From: Defluviitoga tunisiensis
GTDB taxonomy: Bacteria; Thermotogota; Thermotogae; Petrotogales; Petrotogaceae
DNA length: 64,000 nucleotides
NCBI RefSeq assembly: GCF_000953715.1
Contig: NZ_LN824141.1
Location: forward strand, 186,001 to 250,000
Direction: 5' to 3'
Shown: piece by piece, positions 1 through 8,228 of the stretch
How the letters are laid out: every line of letters starts with the position of its first letter
How positions within the stretch are numbered: position 1 is the stretch's first letter
Notes under the pieces: model-generated
The model's database searches: none
What the model saw: the letters and a program-made list of their open reading frames with translations, nothing else
Told to the model about the DNA's origin: nothing
Translations under genes and position numbers: made by a program

Positions 1-1
1 A

Positions 2-964
2 GTAACAATAGGAAATGCGTTAAGAAGAGTTCTTTTATCATCTATTCCATCTTTAGCCATTACGGGATTAAGAATTCCAGGAAAATTACACGAATACGAC
101 ACTGTAGAAGGAATAGAAGAAGATATATTAGAAATATCTTTAAATTTAAAAAAAGTGCAGTTAAAAGTTGAAAGTTTAGATAAATTAAAAAATATTGACC
201 ATCCTATTTTATTAACTCTAAAGAAAAAATATAAAGCTAAGGATGTTATTAAGGCTGGTGACATAAAAACTCCGGCGGGAATTGAAGTAGCAAATTCTGA
301 TTTAATAATTGCTCACGTAAACAAAGACATGGAAGTAGATTTTGAACTTTACGCCCAAACCGGTAAAGGATTTGTGCCAGCTCAAGAATTAAGTTATCAA
401 AGCGATATAGAATATATATTTATAGATGGTGTTTTTAGCCCCGTCCTGAAGGTTAATTATTTAACAGAAAATATACGAGTTGGTAGAAGAACAGACTATG
501 ACAAGCTAATATTAGAAATTTGGACTAAGAAAAACATTACACCTAGTGAGGCGTTAAAAGAAGCTACTGAAACCTTGATGGAACATTTCGATTTTATCGC
601 TCAATTATGGAATAGAGAAGGCAAGATTCAAGATTTAGAAAGCGCTGAGGTAACCATTGAAATTGAAAATGAAGAACAAGAAGAAACTGAAGATACAGAA
701 GACGTCTTTGGTTTTCCAAAAGAATTATTAGATACACCTATAGATTCATTGGATTTAACAAAAAGAGCGAAAAACTGCTTGAAAAGAGAAAAAATTGATA
801 CTATTAGAGACCTACTAAAGAAAAGGCCAGAAGATTTATTAAAAATAAAAAATTTTGGTAAAAAGTCTATGGAAGAAGTTCGAAAAGAACTTAAAGAAAA
901 ATTTGACATAGACTATGATAAACTGTATGAAGATGAAAGGGGGAACGACTTCGATGAGGCATAG
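2..964 (+). CDS. rpoA: DNA-directed RNA polymerase subunit alpha (5'-truncated by window edge)
   Basis: The alpha subunit nucleates RNA polymerase assembly through its N-terminal domain and contacts UP elements and activators through its C-terminal domain. The frame is open from base 2 with no start in the window. It begins in the conserved dimerisation segment (TIGNALRRVLLSSIP, then GLRIPGKLHEY). The internal GTG at 155 is not the real start. The C-terminal domain is clear (LDLTKRAKNCLKREKIDTI, then LLKIKNFGKKSMEEV), after an acidic linker rich in Glu. The stop overlaps the rplQ start by 11 bases, as expected at the end of a ribosomal-protein operon. About 30-40 N-terminal residues are missing only because the window starts here. 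Confidence 0.97.
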   Translation, partial: VTIGNALRRVLLSSIPSLAITGLRIPGKLHEYDTVEGIEEDILEISLNLKKVQLKVESLDKLKNIDHPILLTLKKKYKAKDVIKAGDIKTPAGIEVANSDLIIAHVNKDMEVDFELYAQTGKGFVPAQELSYQSDIEYIFIDGVFSPVLKVNYLTENIRVGRRTDYDKLILEIWTKKNITPSEALKEATETLMEHFDFIAQLWNREGKIQDLESAEVTIEIENEEQEETEDTEDVFGFPKELLDTPIDSLDLTKRAKNCLKREKIDTIRDLLKKRPEDLLKIKNFGKKSMEEVRKELKEKFDIDYDKLYEDERGNDFDEA

Positions 965-1340
965 AGTCAAAACAAACAAATTAAACAGATCCGCTTCTCA
1001 TAGAAAGGCCATGTTGAATAATATGGCAAGAAGTGTCTTTGAATCTGGAAGCATTATAACAACAACAGCAAAAGCTAAAGAAGTAAGACCTTTAGTTGAA
1101 AATATAATAACAAAGGCAAAAAAAGCAAATACTACCAGCTCACCAGAAGAAAGAGTGGCTTTAAACAGGGAAATAAACAAACATTTCAACGATAGAAAGC
1201 TTGTCCAAAAAATAGTACATGAAATTGCTCCAAAATATCAAAACAGAGATGGAGGATATACTCGTATACTTAAAATTGGAAATCGAAGAGGAGACGGAGC
1301 AGAATTATCTATTCTCCAACTAATTCCTGAAAAAGAATAA
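954..1340 (+). CDS. rplQ: 50S ribosomal protein L17
   Basis: L17 is a 128-residue component of the large ribosomal subunit. It starts MRHRVKTNKLNRSASHRKAM and ends with the usual YTRILKIGNRRGDGAELSI segment. I chose ATG 954 because the family begins at MRHR and AAAGGGGG lies at 937-944. A longer open frame from 915 would add an unrelated N-terminus made of rpoA sequence in another frame. It overlaps rpoA by 11 bases, so the two are probably translationally coupled. A strong hairpin terminator follows 17 bases after the stop. Confidence 0.96.
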   Translation: MRHRVKTNKLNRSASHRKAMLNNMARSVFESGSIITTTAKAKEVRPLVENIITKAKKANTTSSPEERVALNREINKHFNDRKLVQKIVHEIAPKYQNRDGGYTRILKIGNRRGDGAELSILQLIPEKE

Positions 1341-1357
1341 TCAAATTATAATTATAT

Positions 1358-1387
1358 AACCCCCAAAGGTATCGCTCTTTGGGGGTT
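1358..1387. terminator. Bidirectional intrinsic terminator between rplQ and rnpB
   Basis: A perfect 11-bp stem (AACCCCCAAAG / CTTTGGGGGTT) has an 8-base loop and is followed by ATTTTAATT on the plus strand. It sits between two convergent transcripts: rplQ arriving on plus and rnpB arriving on minus. It can therefore serve both, with the better U-rich tract on the rplQ side. Confidence 0.85.
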
Positions 1388-1396
1388 ATTTTAATT

Positions 1397-1722
1397 AAGT
1401 AGGACTGTAAGCCGGATTCTGTCTTATTGATCATTTATCTTCGCGGTCTACCTGGAAGGCGGAGAAGAACTCTCACTCGGCGGATCACCTATGGCCTTCC
1501 TGCTTGACCTTGCTCAAGGTGGAGGTTGCCAAGCTATCAGATCGCTCTGATACTGGTGGGCTCTTACCCCACCTTTCCACCCTTGCCTTTCGGCGGTTTC
1601 CGTTTCTATGGCCCTATTCAAGGATCTCTCCTTCTGGCAATTAACCAGCACCTTACCCTTAGAGTCCAGACTTTCCTCAAGATAGGCCCTGTATGCCTAC
1701 TCGCGATCAATCATCCTACTTA
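1397..1722 (-). ncRNA. rnpB: RNase P RNA (bacterial type A)
   Basis: This is the catalytic RNA that matures tRNA 5' ends. Read on the minus strand it has the diagnostic conserved blocks in order: GAGGAAAGTCTGGACTC near the 5' end, ATAGAAACGGAAACCGCC, the GGGTGGAAAGGTGGGGTAAG block, and near the 3' end AGATAAATGATCAATAAGAC followed by AGAATCCGGCTTA. The ends pair as helix P1 (AAGTAGGA with TCCTACTT). Length, about 326 nt, is normal. Ends are placed from P1 and may be off by 1-3 bases. The coding sequence upstream on the same strand ends inside the first bases of this RNA. Confidence 0.96.
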
Positions 1723-2207
1723 CTTTTATTTAATTTTAATTTTAAATCATTTACTATAGTTTTTTTCGGACCATACACCAAAAAAAAGGTGTTGTTATAC
1801 CCTGTAAACCATGCACTAAGTTGCATCTTAGAATATTCTATATTGAACTCTCCATAAATAAAAGGAATAGCTGAAAAAGCCACATCTAAACCATCTGTAT
1901 AATCTCTCACAAAATCATACCAAAAATTCATTAAAGTAAAGGTACTACTAAAGTAAATTACATGGACCTCATAAATACCCCTACTCTTTTTAAAATTAAT
2001 CTGCAAATGTTCGCCTTCTTCAGGAACAGATGTCTTCAATACCTTACCGTCTCTCATAATAACTCTACTAATATCTTCATATCCCCTGGGTGAAAATTCA
2101 ACAAAATCTTCAATCGTACTAGCAATTATTATTCCTGATATTCCCATCACAAACACGGTTATTAAAATTATTTTCAATCTCTTTGTAATAATATTCAAAT
2201 TTCTCAT
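1716..2207 (-). CDS. Hypothetical membrane-anchored protein
   Basis: This 163-residue protein is not recognised. Residues 1-10 are basic and are followed by a hydrophobic stretch (IILITVFVMGISGIIIAS) that should act as an uncleaved anchor or signal. The rest looks like a small extracytoplasmic domain. The start at 2207 is preferred over the upstream ATG at 2222 because GAGGGAG (2214-2220) is well spaced for it. Even so, the gene overlaps the 3' end of the deaminase gene by 89 bases in another frame. Its stop TAG (1716-1718) lies within the first bases of rnpB, so it is co-directional with and overlaps that RNA gene. The frame is open and has a proper RBS, so I think it is real. Confidence 0.6.
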   Translation of the reverse strand: MRNLNIITKRLKIILITVFVMGISGIIIASTIEDFVEFSPRGYEDISRVIMRDGKVLKTSVPEEGEHLQINFKKSRGIYEVHVIYFSSTFTLMNFWYDFVRDYTDGLDVAFSAIPFIYGEFNIEYSKMQLSAWFTGYNNTFFLVYGPKKTIVNDLKLKLNKSK

Positions 2208-3441
2208 ATATTTCTCCCTCATCTAATAAATTAACAAATTTCTTGTCAAAATACAACCACTTTCCAGCAACCATTGTACCAAATACATTTCTAGGATTAG
2301 CAGAAAAAACTATGTTCGATTTCATTCTTTTTAAATCTTTTGGACAAAATTCTGGGGTATTGATATCTAATACCACTAAATCTGCCTTAAAAGTTGGTTC
2401 AAGCCTTCCTAGCCTTTCTCCTAACGCAAATCCTCCATTTTCCCATGCCATCCTTAAGATTTGTTTAATTGTCAACTTATCAGGACCATACTTATACTTT
2501 TGTAAAATGGAACCTACCTTCATCTCATTAAAAAAATTTAAAGAATTATTACTAGCACATCCATCAGTTCCAAAGGTCACATTTACATTCTCATCAATAA
2601 TATCAACTATTGGAGCAATTCCATTTCCTAATTTCATATTACTGGTAGGATTATATACAACTGTAACATCATTTTTAGAAAGCACTTTAATATCTTCATT
2701 ATCAACATAAACACAATGCGCAGCTATAGTAGGAACTTCAAATAGACCCGTATTTTCTATATCTGATAAAGAATATTGATTCTTCTCGTTTTTTGATTCC
2801 AATAAATGAATTTGAATATGAGTATTATACTTTTCAGCAATTTTTGCTATTTCTTTCAATTTATCAAACGAAACGCTGTATGGGGCGTGAGGACCAAAAC
2901 CAATATAAATTCTGTTTTCTAAACCGTTAAACTTTTCATAAGTAGAAACATTCTCTTTTACTCTTTGGTTCCATCCTTCTTCATTATCAAAAGAAAGTCC
3001 TCGGGAAATATATGCCCTCATTCCTAAATCATACGCTGCTTTTGCAATTTCGTCTGTAAACATATACATATCAACAAAAGTCGTTATACCGCTTGAAATC
3101 ATTTCTAAAATTGAAATAACTGCGCCATAATAAGCCATTTCGCTTCTCAAAAAATCTTCACGAGCCAGCATTTCTTTGAACAACCATTCTTCAAAAGAAG
3201 AATCATCGGCTACTCCTCTAAAATAAGACATCGCAGAGTGTGTATGCATATTGATAAAACCTGGTATTATTAGCTTTCCCGATAAATCATATTCCTCTAC
3301 GTCTTCTTCCTCAATTTCTTCTGTATTCTCGGGTAAAAGAAGATCTTCTATTTCATCATTCTCTATTAAAACGTCCAATTTTTCAATATCATCATCAGCA
3401 CTAACTAATACATAACCATTTTTAAGCAATTTTTTAGACAT
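2119..3441 (-). CDS. mtaD: Amidohydrolase, 5-methylthioadenosine/S-adenosylhomocysteine deaminase type
   Basis: This is a metal-dependent amidohydrolase (440 aa) that probably deaminates MTA/SAH or related adenosine derivatives to the inosine form. Metal and catalytic motifs are in order: HTHS after PGFINM (first two His), HIQIHLLES (His), AAHCVYV (His), and TFGTDGCASNN (Asp). It is closest in pattern to the Thermotoga MTA/SAH deaminase and the SsnA/TrzN group, so guanine or triazine substrates cannot be excluded from sequence alone. RBS AAGGAG precedes ATG 3441. The protein has an acidic insertion near the N-terminus (EIEEEDVEEYD). Its C-terminus runs about 30 codons into the next gene. Confidence 0.85.
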   Translation of the reverse strand: MSKKLLKNGYVLVSADDDIEKLDVLIENDEIEDLLLPENTEEIEEEDVEEYDLSGKLIIPGFINMHTHSAMSYFRGVADDSSFEEWLFKEMLAREDFLRSEMAYYGAVISILEMISSGITTFVDMYMFTDEIAKAAYDLGMRAYISRGLSFDNEEGWNQRVKENVSTYEKFNGLENRIYIGFGPHAPYSVSFDKLKEIAKIAEKYNTHIQIHLLESKNEKNQYSLSDIENTGLFEVPTIAAHCVYVDNEDIKVLSKNDVTVVYNPTSNMKLGNGIAPIVDIIDENVNVTFGTDGCASNNSLNFFNEMKVGSILQKYKYGPDKLTIKQILRMAWENGGFALGERLGRLEPTFKADLVVLDINTPEFCPKDLKRMKSNIVFSANPRNVFGTMVAGKWLYFDKKFVNLLDEGEIYEKFEYYYKEIENNFNNRVCDGNIRNNNC

Positions 3442-3578
3442 AACAACATCTCCTTCAAACTTTCGTTCGTAAAAATTATACTATAAAAATAACTATTTAG
3501 CACTATTGCATTTTGTGTATATACTCCTTCAATTTTTATATGATAAAATAATTAAGTGAATCAAAATATTATTATTGA

Positions 3579-3773
3579 CTTTAGAAATGAAGATTTTCTA
3601 AAAATAAGCAGTTGAAGTTATAATGGGTTTAGGGCGGAGCCCTCTCCCCCAGCGTACAAGTGTCAAAAAGGTTAAAGAAATTCAGAACTAGTGATGATTA
3701 GAACCTAGAATGTATTTTATAAAAAAATCAATTCTAAAACATATATATAATGCTGATTTTGGAATTTTTAAAG
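3579..3773 (+). repeat. Dispersed CTTTAGAAAT element, copy A
   Basis: This 195-base copy has inverted ends. It starts CTTTAGAAATGAAGATTTTC and ends GGAATTTTTAAAG. The centre has the hairpin AGGGC-GGA-GCCCT (3631-3643) and then the conserved late segment TCAATTCTAAAACATATATA. It occupies most of the 364-base gap before the PrcB_C gene and ends 20 bases before that gene's RBS. Nothing else is recognised in 3442-3578, which is AT-rich. Confidence 0.85.
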
Positions 3774-3805
3774 TGAGTAAAAATATTAGATAAAGGAGGA
3801 TTTTT

Positions 3806-4345
3806 ATGAGTGGAAGTCAAGTTATCTTGGTTATTTTATTGACCGGTGCACTGATTGGTGGCGCTATATTGTTAACTCCTCCAAAGCAAATTTATACACC
3901 AGATATTATCACTGAAGAAGCAAGTCCTAATAATACACTATATGAAAGCAGTGAAGAGTTTTTTTTGAAAAACTATAAAACTGTTAGTTGTTTCTTAAAA
4001 ACTCAAAAAGAAGAGATAGTCATTTCGCAAAACAATAATCAAACAACAAATGTCAGAGGAGTTCCATTTGTTATTTGTATAAGTGCTGGGGAGAAGAGAA
4101 CTGGCGGATACAATTTGAGTATCAAAAACATTATCTTGGACCAAGAATCAAAAAAAATATATATCGATCTCTTTTTGAAAACACCAGGACCTGGCGAAAT
4201 GGTTACACAAGCATTTACTTACCCTTCAATTGGTATTGAAATTGAAGAAAACTTAATTGAAGGTCATTGGGAAGTTATAGCTAAAATAGAACAAGAAAAA
4301 AGTCAACCTGTCTTTTTGAAAAAAACTTTTCTTTTTTCACTCTAA
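3806..4345 (+). CDS. PrcB_C-domain (protease-complex-associated) protein
   Basis: This 179-residue protein is probably exported. Residues 5-23 are a hydrophobic signal or anchor (ILVILLTGALIGGAILL). The C-terminal half matches the PrcB C-terminal domain pattern: a central TGGYNLSIKNI, an acidic/Lys strand, then TPGPGEMVTQAFTYPSIGI. In its namesake this domain stabilises a surface protease, but no protease gene is adjacent, so the partner is unknown. RBS AAAGGAGGA lies 7 bases before ATG 3806. The stop overlaps the next start (TAATG), so it is translationally coupled to the beta-barrel-like protein. Confidence 0.7.
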   Translation: MSGSQVILVILLTGALIGGAILLTPPKQIYTPDIITEEASPNNTLYESSEEFFLKNYKTVSCFLKTQKEEIVISQNNNQTTNVRGVPFVICISAGEKRTGGYNLSIKNIILDQESKKIYIDLFLKTPGPGEMVTQAFTYPSIGIEIEENLIEGHWEVIAKIEQEKSQPVFLKKTFLFSL

Positions 4346-5193
4346 TGAATCTATTGAAACCTAATAATATATTTATTATATTAAGTACCTGTCTAATAAT
4401 ATTCTATGTTGAATCTACAGTTTTGGCTAATCTTGCTTCTTTTGATACAAATTATTTCAAGGTTAAGCCTGAAAGTTTTTATTTTAATTATTGGGAATTG
4501 GACGACAATCATAATTTATTTATGAAAGAATACGGATTAATGCAAAGAATATCTCTTTCTTATCTATATAACTCAAATATTTTATATAAGGTTGAAGGTA
4601 GATTTGCATATGGACAAATTAGTTATGAAGGTTCAACATCATATGGCCATCCTGTTAATCTAAGCAATGTTTGCGATTATATGTTTGAAATAAGAGAGTT
4701 AATAGGCATACAATTGCTGATAAACTCGGATTTAGCAATTTCTACATTTTCCGGACTAGGTTATAGAAACTTAAATGATGAGCTAGGACAAGCTAGTTAT
4801 CTAGGTTATAAAAGAGAATCTAATTATTTATATCTTCCTCTTATTATACAAACATGTGTCAATATAAATAATAAGGCCCTTATAAATAATGAATTTGAAT
4901 ATGATTTTTTCTTGCTTGGAATTCAAAATAGTTATTTAAGTGATTTTAATCCAAATTATAATGACGTGACAAATATTCAAAATCAAGGATTTGGTTTGAC
5001 TAACAATATTTCTTTCTCCGTTCCATTAAATAATCTTATTTTATCGACTGAACTTTTTTTTAGGTATTGGCACATTGAAAAATCTTATCTATCATATTTA
5101 AAAAATAACGGGGAAAATGTTGGGTATGTTTGGGAACCAGAAAACAATACTATAGAAATTGGTATTGGAATAGGATTATTTTTTGAATTTTAA
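4345..5193 (+). CDS. Probable outer-membrane beta-barrel protein
   Basis: This 282-residue protein has a signal peptide (IFIILSTCLIIFYVESTVLA). It is followed by many short amphipathic strands rich in Tyr, Asn and Ser with alternating hydrophobic residues, and it ends in a terminal Phe (IGLFFEF), as in outer-membrane barrels. No named family is recognised. It starts one base inside the stop of the PrcB_C gene (TAATG) and has no RBS of its own, so expression probably depends on the upstream gene. The pair may form a cell-envelope or toga-associated unit. That role is inferred from the fold signals only. Confidence 0.6.
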   Translation: MNLLKPNNIFIILSTCLIIFYVESTVLANLASFDTNYFKVKPESFYFNYWELDDNHNLFMKEYGLMQRISLSYLYNSNILYKVEGRFAYGQISYEGSTSYGHPVNLSNVCDYMFEIRELIGIQLLINSDLAISTFSGLGYRNLNDELGQASYLGYKRESNYLYLPLIIQTCVNINNKALINNEFEYDFFLLGIQNSYLSDFNPNYNDVTNIQNQGFGLTNNISFSVPLNNLILSTELFFRYWHIEKSYLSYLKNNGENVGYVWEPENNTIEIGIGIGLFFEF

Positions 5194-5343
5194 GCATGTA
5201 AAATGGTAAGGTTATTTTCAAACTTCAATATACAAACATAATATATTCATTTAACTTATAAACTAAAATAGTAATAAATAAATAGTATAATTATTGGTGG
5301 TTTAACGAGTAAAAATTTTTCATTTTAAAGTGAGGAGTTTATT

Positions 5344-5622
5344 TTGAAAAATTTTGATTTCAACTCTTTTCACAACTTGAATATTATTTTTTATTTTGCT
5401 ATTATAATACTGTCTAATATATTTGTAGGTTTTTTAATTGGATATTTTATATTTTCATTGACAAGCCAAAAATTTTGGATAGTCATTTTCATGATTATAG
5501 GTATAATTTCAGGTTTATATTCAGCTGTGCAGGAATTCTCAAAAGAGGTTGACAATCATGACAGAACTCAAAAAAAAACTAAAGGAACTGATAACAAAAA
5601 CAATTATACTTCTAATAATTGA
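5344..5622 (+). CDS. AtpZ/AtpI-family small membrane protein, first gene of ATP synthase operon
   Basis: This 92-residue protein has two transmembrane segments (residues about 14-37 and 42-62) joined by a short polar turn, followed by a charged tail. That is the layout of AtpZ (putative F0F1-ATPase subunit), which assists assembly or ion supply. Similarity is by topology and position, not by a strong motif. The start is TTG 5344 with GTGAGGAG 13 bases upstream. The tail overlaps the next gene by 65 bases in another frame. Upstream (5194-5343) is AT-rich, with a TATAAT at 5286-5291 but no good -35. Confidence 0.55.
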   Translation: MKNFDFNSFHNLNIIFYFAIIILSNIFVGFLIGYFIFSLTSQKFWIVIFMIIGIISGLYSAVQEFSKEVDNHDRTQKKTKGTDNKNNYTSNN

Positions 5623-5896
5623 AGTTTTTATCTTTTCTTTCTTTTTTTCTTTTCAAGCTTTATGGATTCTGTGGGGAGGGACAGGTGCCGTAATAGGTTT
5701 TATTTCTTTAGCTGAAGAGATTAAAAAAATGGATCCAGATTCTAAACCTAAAAAGTTTTCGTTTGTATTTTTGATTAGATACTTACTATATTTCGCCATA
5801 CTGTGCGTAGCTGCTCTTAATTCTCTATTAGCTTTAATGTTAAGTTTCTTGGGTATTATGAATATGAAAATAGCATCTTACCTTTCTTATAAGTAA
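5558..5896 (+). CDS. atpI: ATP synthase protein I
   Basis: This 112-residue membrane protein has about four hydrophobic segments and basic loops, matching AtpI, the c-ring assembly factor that precedes atpB in many operons. I chose ATG 5558: GAGG at 5545-5548 gives a normal 9-base spacing, whereas the upstream TTG at 5549 directly abuts the RBS. It overlaps the preceding small gene and is followed 40 bases later by atpB, preceded by a strong AAGGAGGT. Confidence 0.65.
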   Translation: MTELKKKLKELITKTIILLIIEVFIFSFFFSFQALWILWGGTGAVIGFISLAEEIKKMDPDSKPKKFSFVFLIRYLLYFAILCVAALNSLLALMLSFLGIMNMKIASYLSYK

Positions 5897-5936
5897 AGAT
5901 TATTATTGTAAACTTGCAAAAGAAGGAGGTGATTAG

Positions 5937-6752
5937 TTGACAACTGATAGAGTTTCAAAATTCATTATTTTTTTCTTCATTCTATATGTAGGTTTAGGAA
6001 TAATTAATTTTTTCTTCTTTGAAATGAGCATGGAAGGCGTTGGAGAGCGGTGGATTGTTTACTTTGGAAATGGTGGATTTTTTGGACAATTGAATCCAAT
6101 GACTCTCATAATGTCTTTTGCAATAATGATTATGCTGGTATTAATTGCAAGAAAAATCAAATTTGAAAGAATACCAGGAAGGGTTCAAGGTGCGGTAGAA
6201 ACTTTTTTTGATTCTTTTTGGCAAATAACTGAGGAGGTTGTTCCTAATCCAGAATACAGAAAACCTACTTTTGTAATTGCTATGACTCTGTTTTTGTATA
6301 TTCTAGTTTCAAACGTTTTAGGTGGTATTCCTGGAATAAATGTTACTCCTCTAGCTAGCGGAATAAATGTTCAACTTTTTACCGATGTATGGTACTCACC
6401 AACTTCTGATCTAAATGTTAACTTGTCTTATGCAATAATGGTCTTAATTATTAGTCATGCCTTTGCAATAAAATCAAAGGGTTTTGTAAGCTGGTTTAAA
6501 TCTTTTTTTGAACCTACTCCTATTATGTTTCCAATGAATATAGTAAGCGAGATCGCAAAGCCTATATCTCACTCCTTTAGGTTATTTGGTAACATCATGG
6601 GAGGAGGTATGCTCGTTCTAATTTTGAGCAGTATTGTTAGGTATTTTGTTCTCCCTGTTTTCTTATGGGCAATTTTTGGGTGGTTCTTTGGTATTATTCA
6701 AGCTTTTGTTTTTTCTTTGCTAACTATAGTTTACATTGGATCAATGTTATAA
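5937..6752 (+). CDS. atpB: ATP synthase F0 subunit a
   Basis: This 271-residue membrane subunit forms the ion half-channels next to the c-ring. The essential arginine lies in SHSFRLFGNIMGGGMLVLIL, and NIVSEIAKPISHS upstream is typical of the family. It has five or six transmembrane helices. The start is TTG 5937 with AAGGAGGT at 5923-5930. The C-terminus is slightly short, ending TIVYIGSML. It is the first structural gene of the conventional a-c-b-delta-alpha-gamma-beta-epsilon order. Confidence 0.95.
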   Translation: MTTDRVSKFIIFFFILYVGLGIINFFFFEMSMEGVGERWIVYFGNGGFFGQLNPMTLIMSFAIMIMLVLIARKIKFERIPGRVQGAVETFFDSFWQITEEVVPNPEYRKPTFVIAMTLFLYILVSNVLGGIPGINVTPLASGINVQLFTDVWYSPTSDLNVNLSYAIMVLIISHAFAIKSKGFVSWFKSFFEPTPIMFPMNIVSEIAKPISHSFRLFGNIMGGGMLVLILSSIVRYFVLPVFLWAIFGWFFGIIQAFVFSLLTIVYIGSML

Positions 6753-6817
6753 AAAAACAAATGACTCAAAATAAACAAATTTATTATATCAATCAAACAT
6801 CTTAAGGAGGAGAAAAC

Positions 6818-7108
6818 ATGGATTTAAAAACTATGTTAGAAACTTTGGTTACCAACGGAGGTTATTTGGGTTGGGGATTGTATTATTTAGGAAAGTTTTT
6901 AGCTGCGGGTCTTTGTATGGGAATTGGAGCTCTAGGACCTGCACTTGGAGAAGGTAAAATTGGAGCTGCTGCAATGGAGGCAATGGCAAGACAGCCAGAG
7001 TTAAGCGGTACCATAAGAACAAATATGATCCTTGCAGATGCTGTAGATGAAACTACTGGTATCTATTCTCTTTTAATTGCTATAATACTATTACTAGTAC
7101 TTCCATAA
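6818..7108 (+). CDS. atpE: ATP synthase F0 subunit c, sodium-type with two-carboxylate site
   Basis: This 96-residue c subunit is a two-helix hairpin that oligomerises into the rotor ring. The N-terminal helix has GIGALGPALGEGKIG. The polar loop is ARQPE (57-61). The C-terminal helix has DAVDETTGIYSLLIA with the essential Glu78. Pro41, Glu45, Glu78, Thr79 and Tyr83 occupy the positions that bind Na+ in Ilyobacter-type rings, where Glu45 replaces the usual Gln. That matches the two-carboxylate c subunits described for Fusobacterium. Asp77 next to Glu78 is an extra acidic residue. The RBS is AAGGAGGAG. Na+ coupling is likely but inferred. Confidence 0.95.
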   Translation: MDLKTMLETLVTNGGYLGWGLYYLGKFLAAGLCMGIGALGPALGEGKIGAAAMEAMARQPELSGTIRTNMILADAVDETTGIYSLLIAIILLLVLP

Positions 7109-7164
7109 AAATTAAAATTGTTAACAACGATAAGTAAATTATCCCTAAAGGGGTGCATGTAGAT

Positions 7165-7659
7165 ATGTTATCTTTTAATTTGACTTCTATTGTCAATTTG
7201 GTAGGTTTTATATTTTTTATGCTCTTAATGTACAAATTACTCTACAAACCATATTTTGAAATAACTGATAAAAGAAAGCAAGAGGTAGAAAAGAATTTAA
7301 GTGAAGCTGAAAAACTTCGATTAGAAGCCCAAAACAAGAAAAATGAGTTAGATAAACAGCTTCAAGAAATCGAAGAAAAAAGAACACAAATAATTCTTAA
7401 AGCAGAAGAACAAGCTAAATTAATTTTAAAAAGTGCTCAAGAAGAAGCAGAAAACCAAAGAAAATATATAATTGATAAAGCAGAAAAGGAATCAGAAGAA
7501 ATAAGAACAAAGGCCTTAAAAGAATTACAATCACAAATCGTAGCAATGGCATTGAGTATTTCTTCTATGATATTAAAAGAACAAGTCGACAAACAAAAAA
7601 ATGAAGAAATTATAAAAAGAGCTTTAAGAAGCTTACAGGGTAAAGGAGAATCTCAATGA
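7165..7659 (+). CDS. atpF: ATP synthase F0 subunit b
   Basis: This 164-residue peripheral-stalk subunit has one N-terminal transmembrane helix (SIVNLVGFIFFMLLMYKLLY), then a long, highly charged alpha-helical coiled coil, ending in the delta-binding tail. I prefer ATG 7165 over GTG 7153 because the GTG overlaps the RBS AAAGGGG (7147-7153). The stop overlaps the atpH start (ATGA). Confidence 0.93.
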   Translation: MLSFNLTSIVNLVGFIFFMLLMYKLLYKPYFEITDKRKQEVEKNLSEAEKLRLEAQNKKNELDKQLQEIEEKRTQIILKAEEQAKLILKSAQEEAENQRKYIIDKAEKESEEIRTKALKELQSQIVAMALSISSMILKEQVDKQKNEEIIKRALRSLQGKGESQ

Positions 7660-8228
7660 AGCCCTCTTATTTTCTTGCTTCCAAATATACCGAAGCTTTA
7701 ATAAATATATTAACACAAAAAAGTAAAATAGATCAACTTGAGAAGTTTTTAAAAGCTTTTCAAGAGATTAGTAATATAATGGAAAAAGATGAATCATACA
7801 AAGATATTATCTTTAATCCTTTGCTACCTACAGATTTTGTAGTAAAAAAACTTGTAGATGTATCGGATTTTATGGACGATATTTTTGTCAATTTTTTGAA
7901 AGCTCTTGTTCAGAAAAAAAGGCTAAACCTGATTCCACTTATAACAGAATTACTGTACAGAGAAAATTTAGAACTAAATAAAACAGTAGAAGTAAAATTA
8001 ATTTTAGCTAAAAAAGTTTCTAAAAAGGTTCTAGACGAAATTTCAAGAACCATTCAAAAAAATACTGGAAAAAATATTAAGTTAGTAGTAGACTATGAAG
8101 AAGAACTGATAGGCGGAATGCAATTATATATTGGAGACAATTTTTTTGATTATTCTGTTAAAGGGTTTCTAGAAAGCATTCAATCCGCCTATGCCCCAGC
8201 TGGTGGAGGTGAAATTTTTGAGGGTTAA
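7656..8228 (+). CDS. atpH: ATP synthase F1 subunit delta
   Basis: This 190-residue OSCP/delta subunit links the peripheral stalk to the top of the alpha/beta ring. It has an all-helical N-terminal domain, then a C-terminal region ending [20 protein letters not shown] with the family hallmark GG-(M/F)-x-(L/I)-x-(I/V)-x-(D/G). The C-terminus has a short extension that overlaps the atpA start by 11 bases and carries the atpA RBS (GGAGGTG at 8205-8211). Confidence 0.93.
   Translation: MKPSYFLASKYTEALINILTQKSKIDQLEKFLKAFQEISNIMEKDESYKDIIFNPLLPTDFVVKKLVDVSDFMDDIFVNFLKALVQKKRLNLIPLITELLYRENLELNKTVEVKLILAKKVSKKVLDEISRTIQKNTGKNIKLVVDYEEELIGGMQLYIGDNFFDYSVKGFLESIQSAYAPAGGGEIFEG

Noticed and set aside
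1526-1759. Open frame of 77 codons on plus
   Set aside because: It lies antisense to rnpB, whose conserved blocks fully explain the sequence.
2243-2710. 155-codon open frame on plus
   Set aside because: Antisense shadow of the amidohydrolase gene, which has all catalytic motifs.
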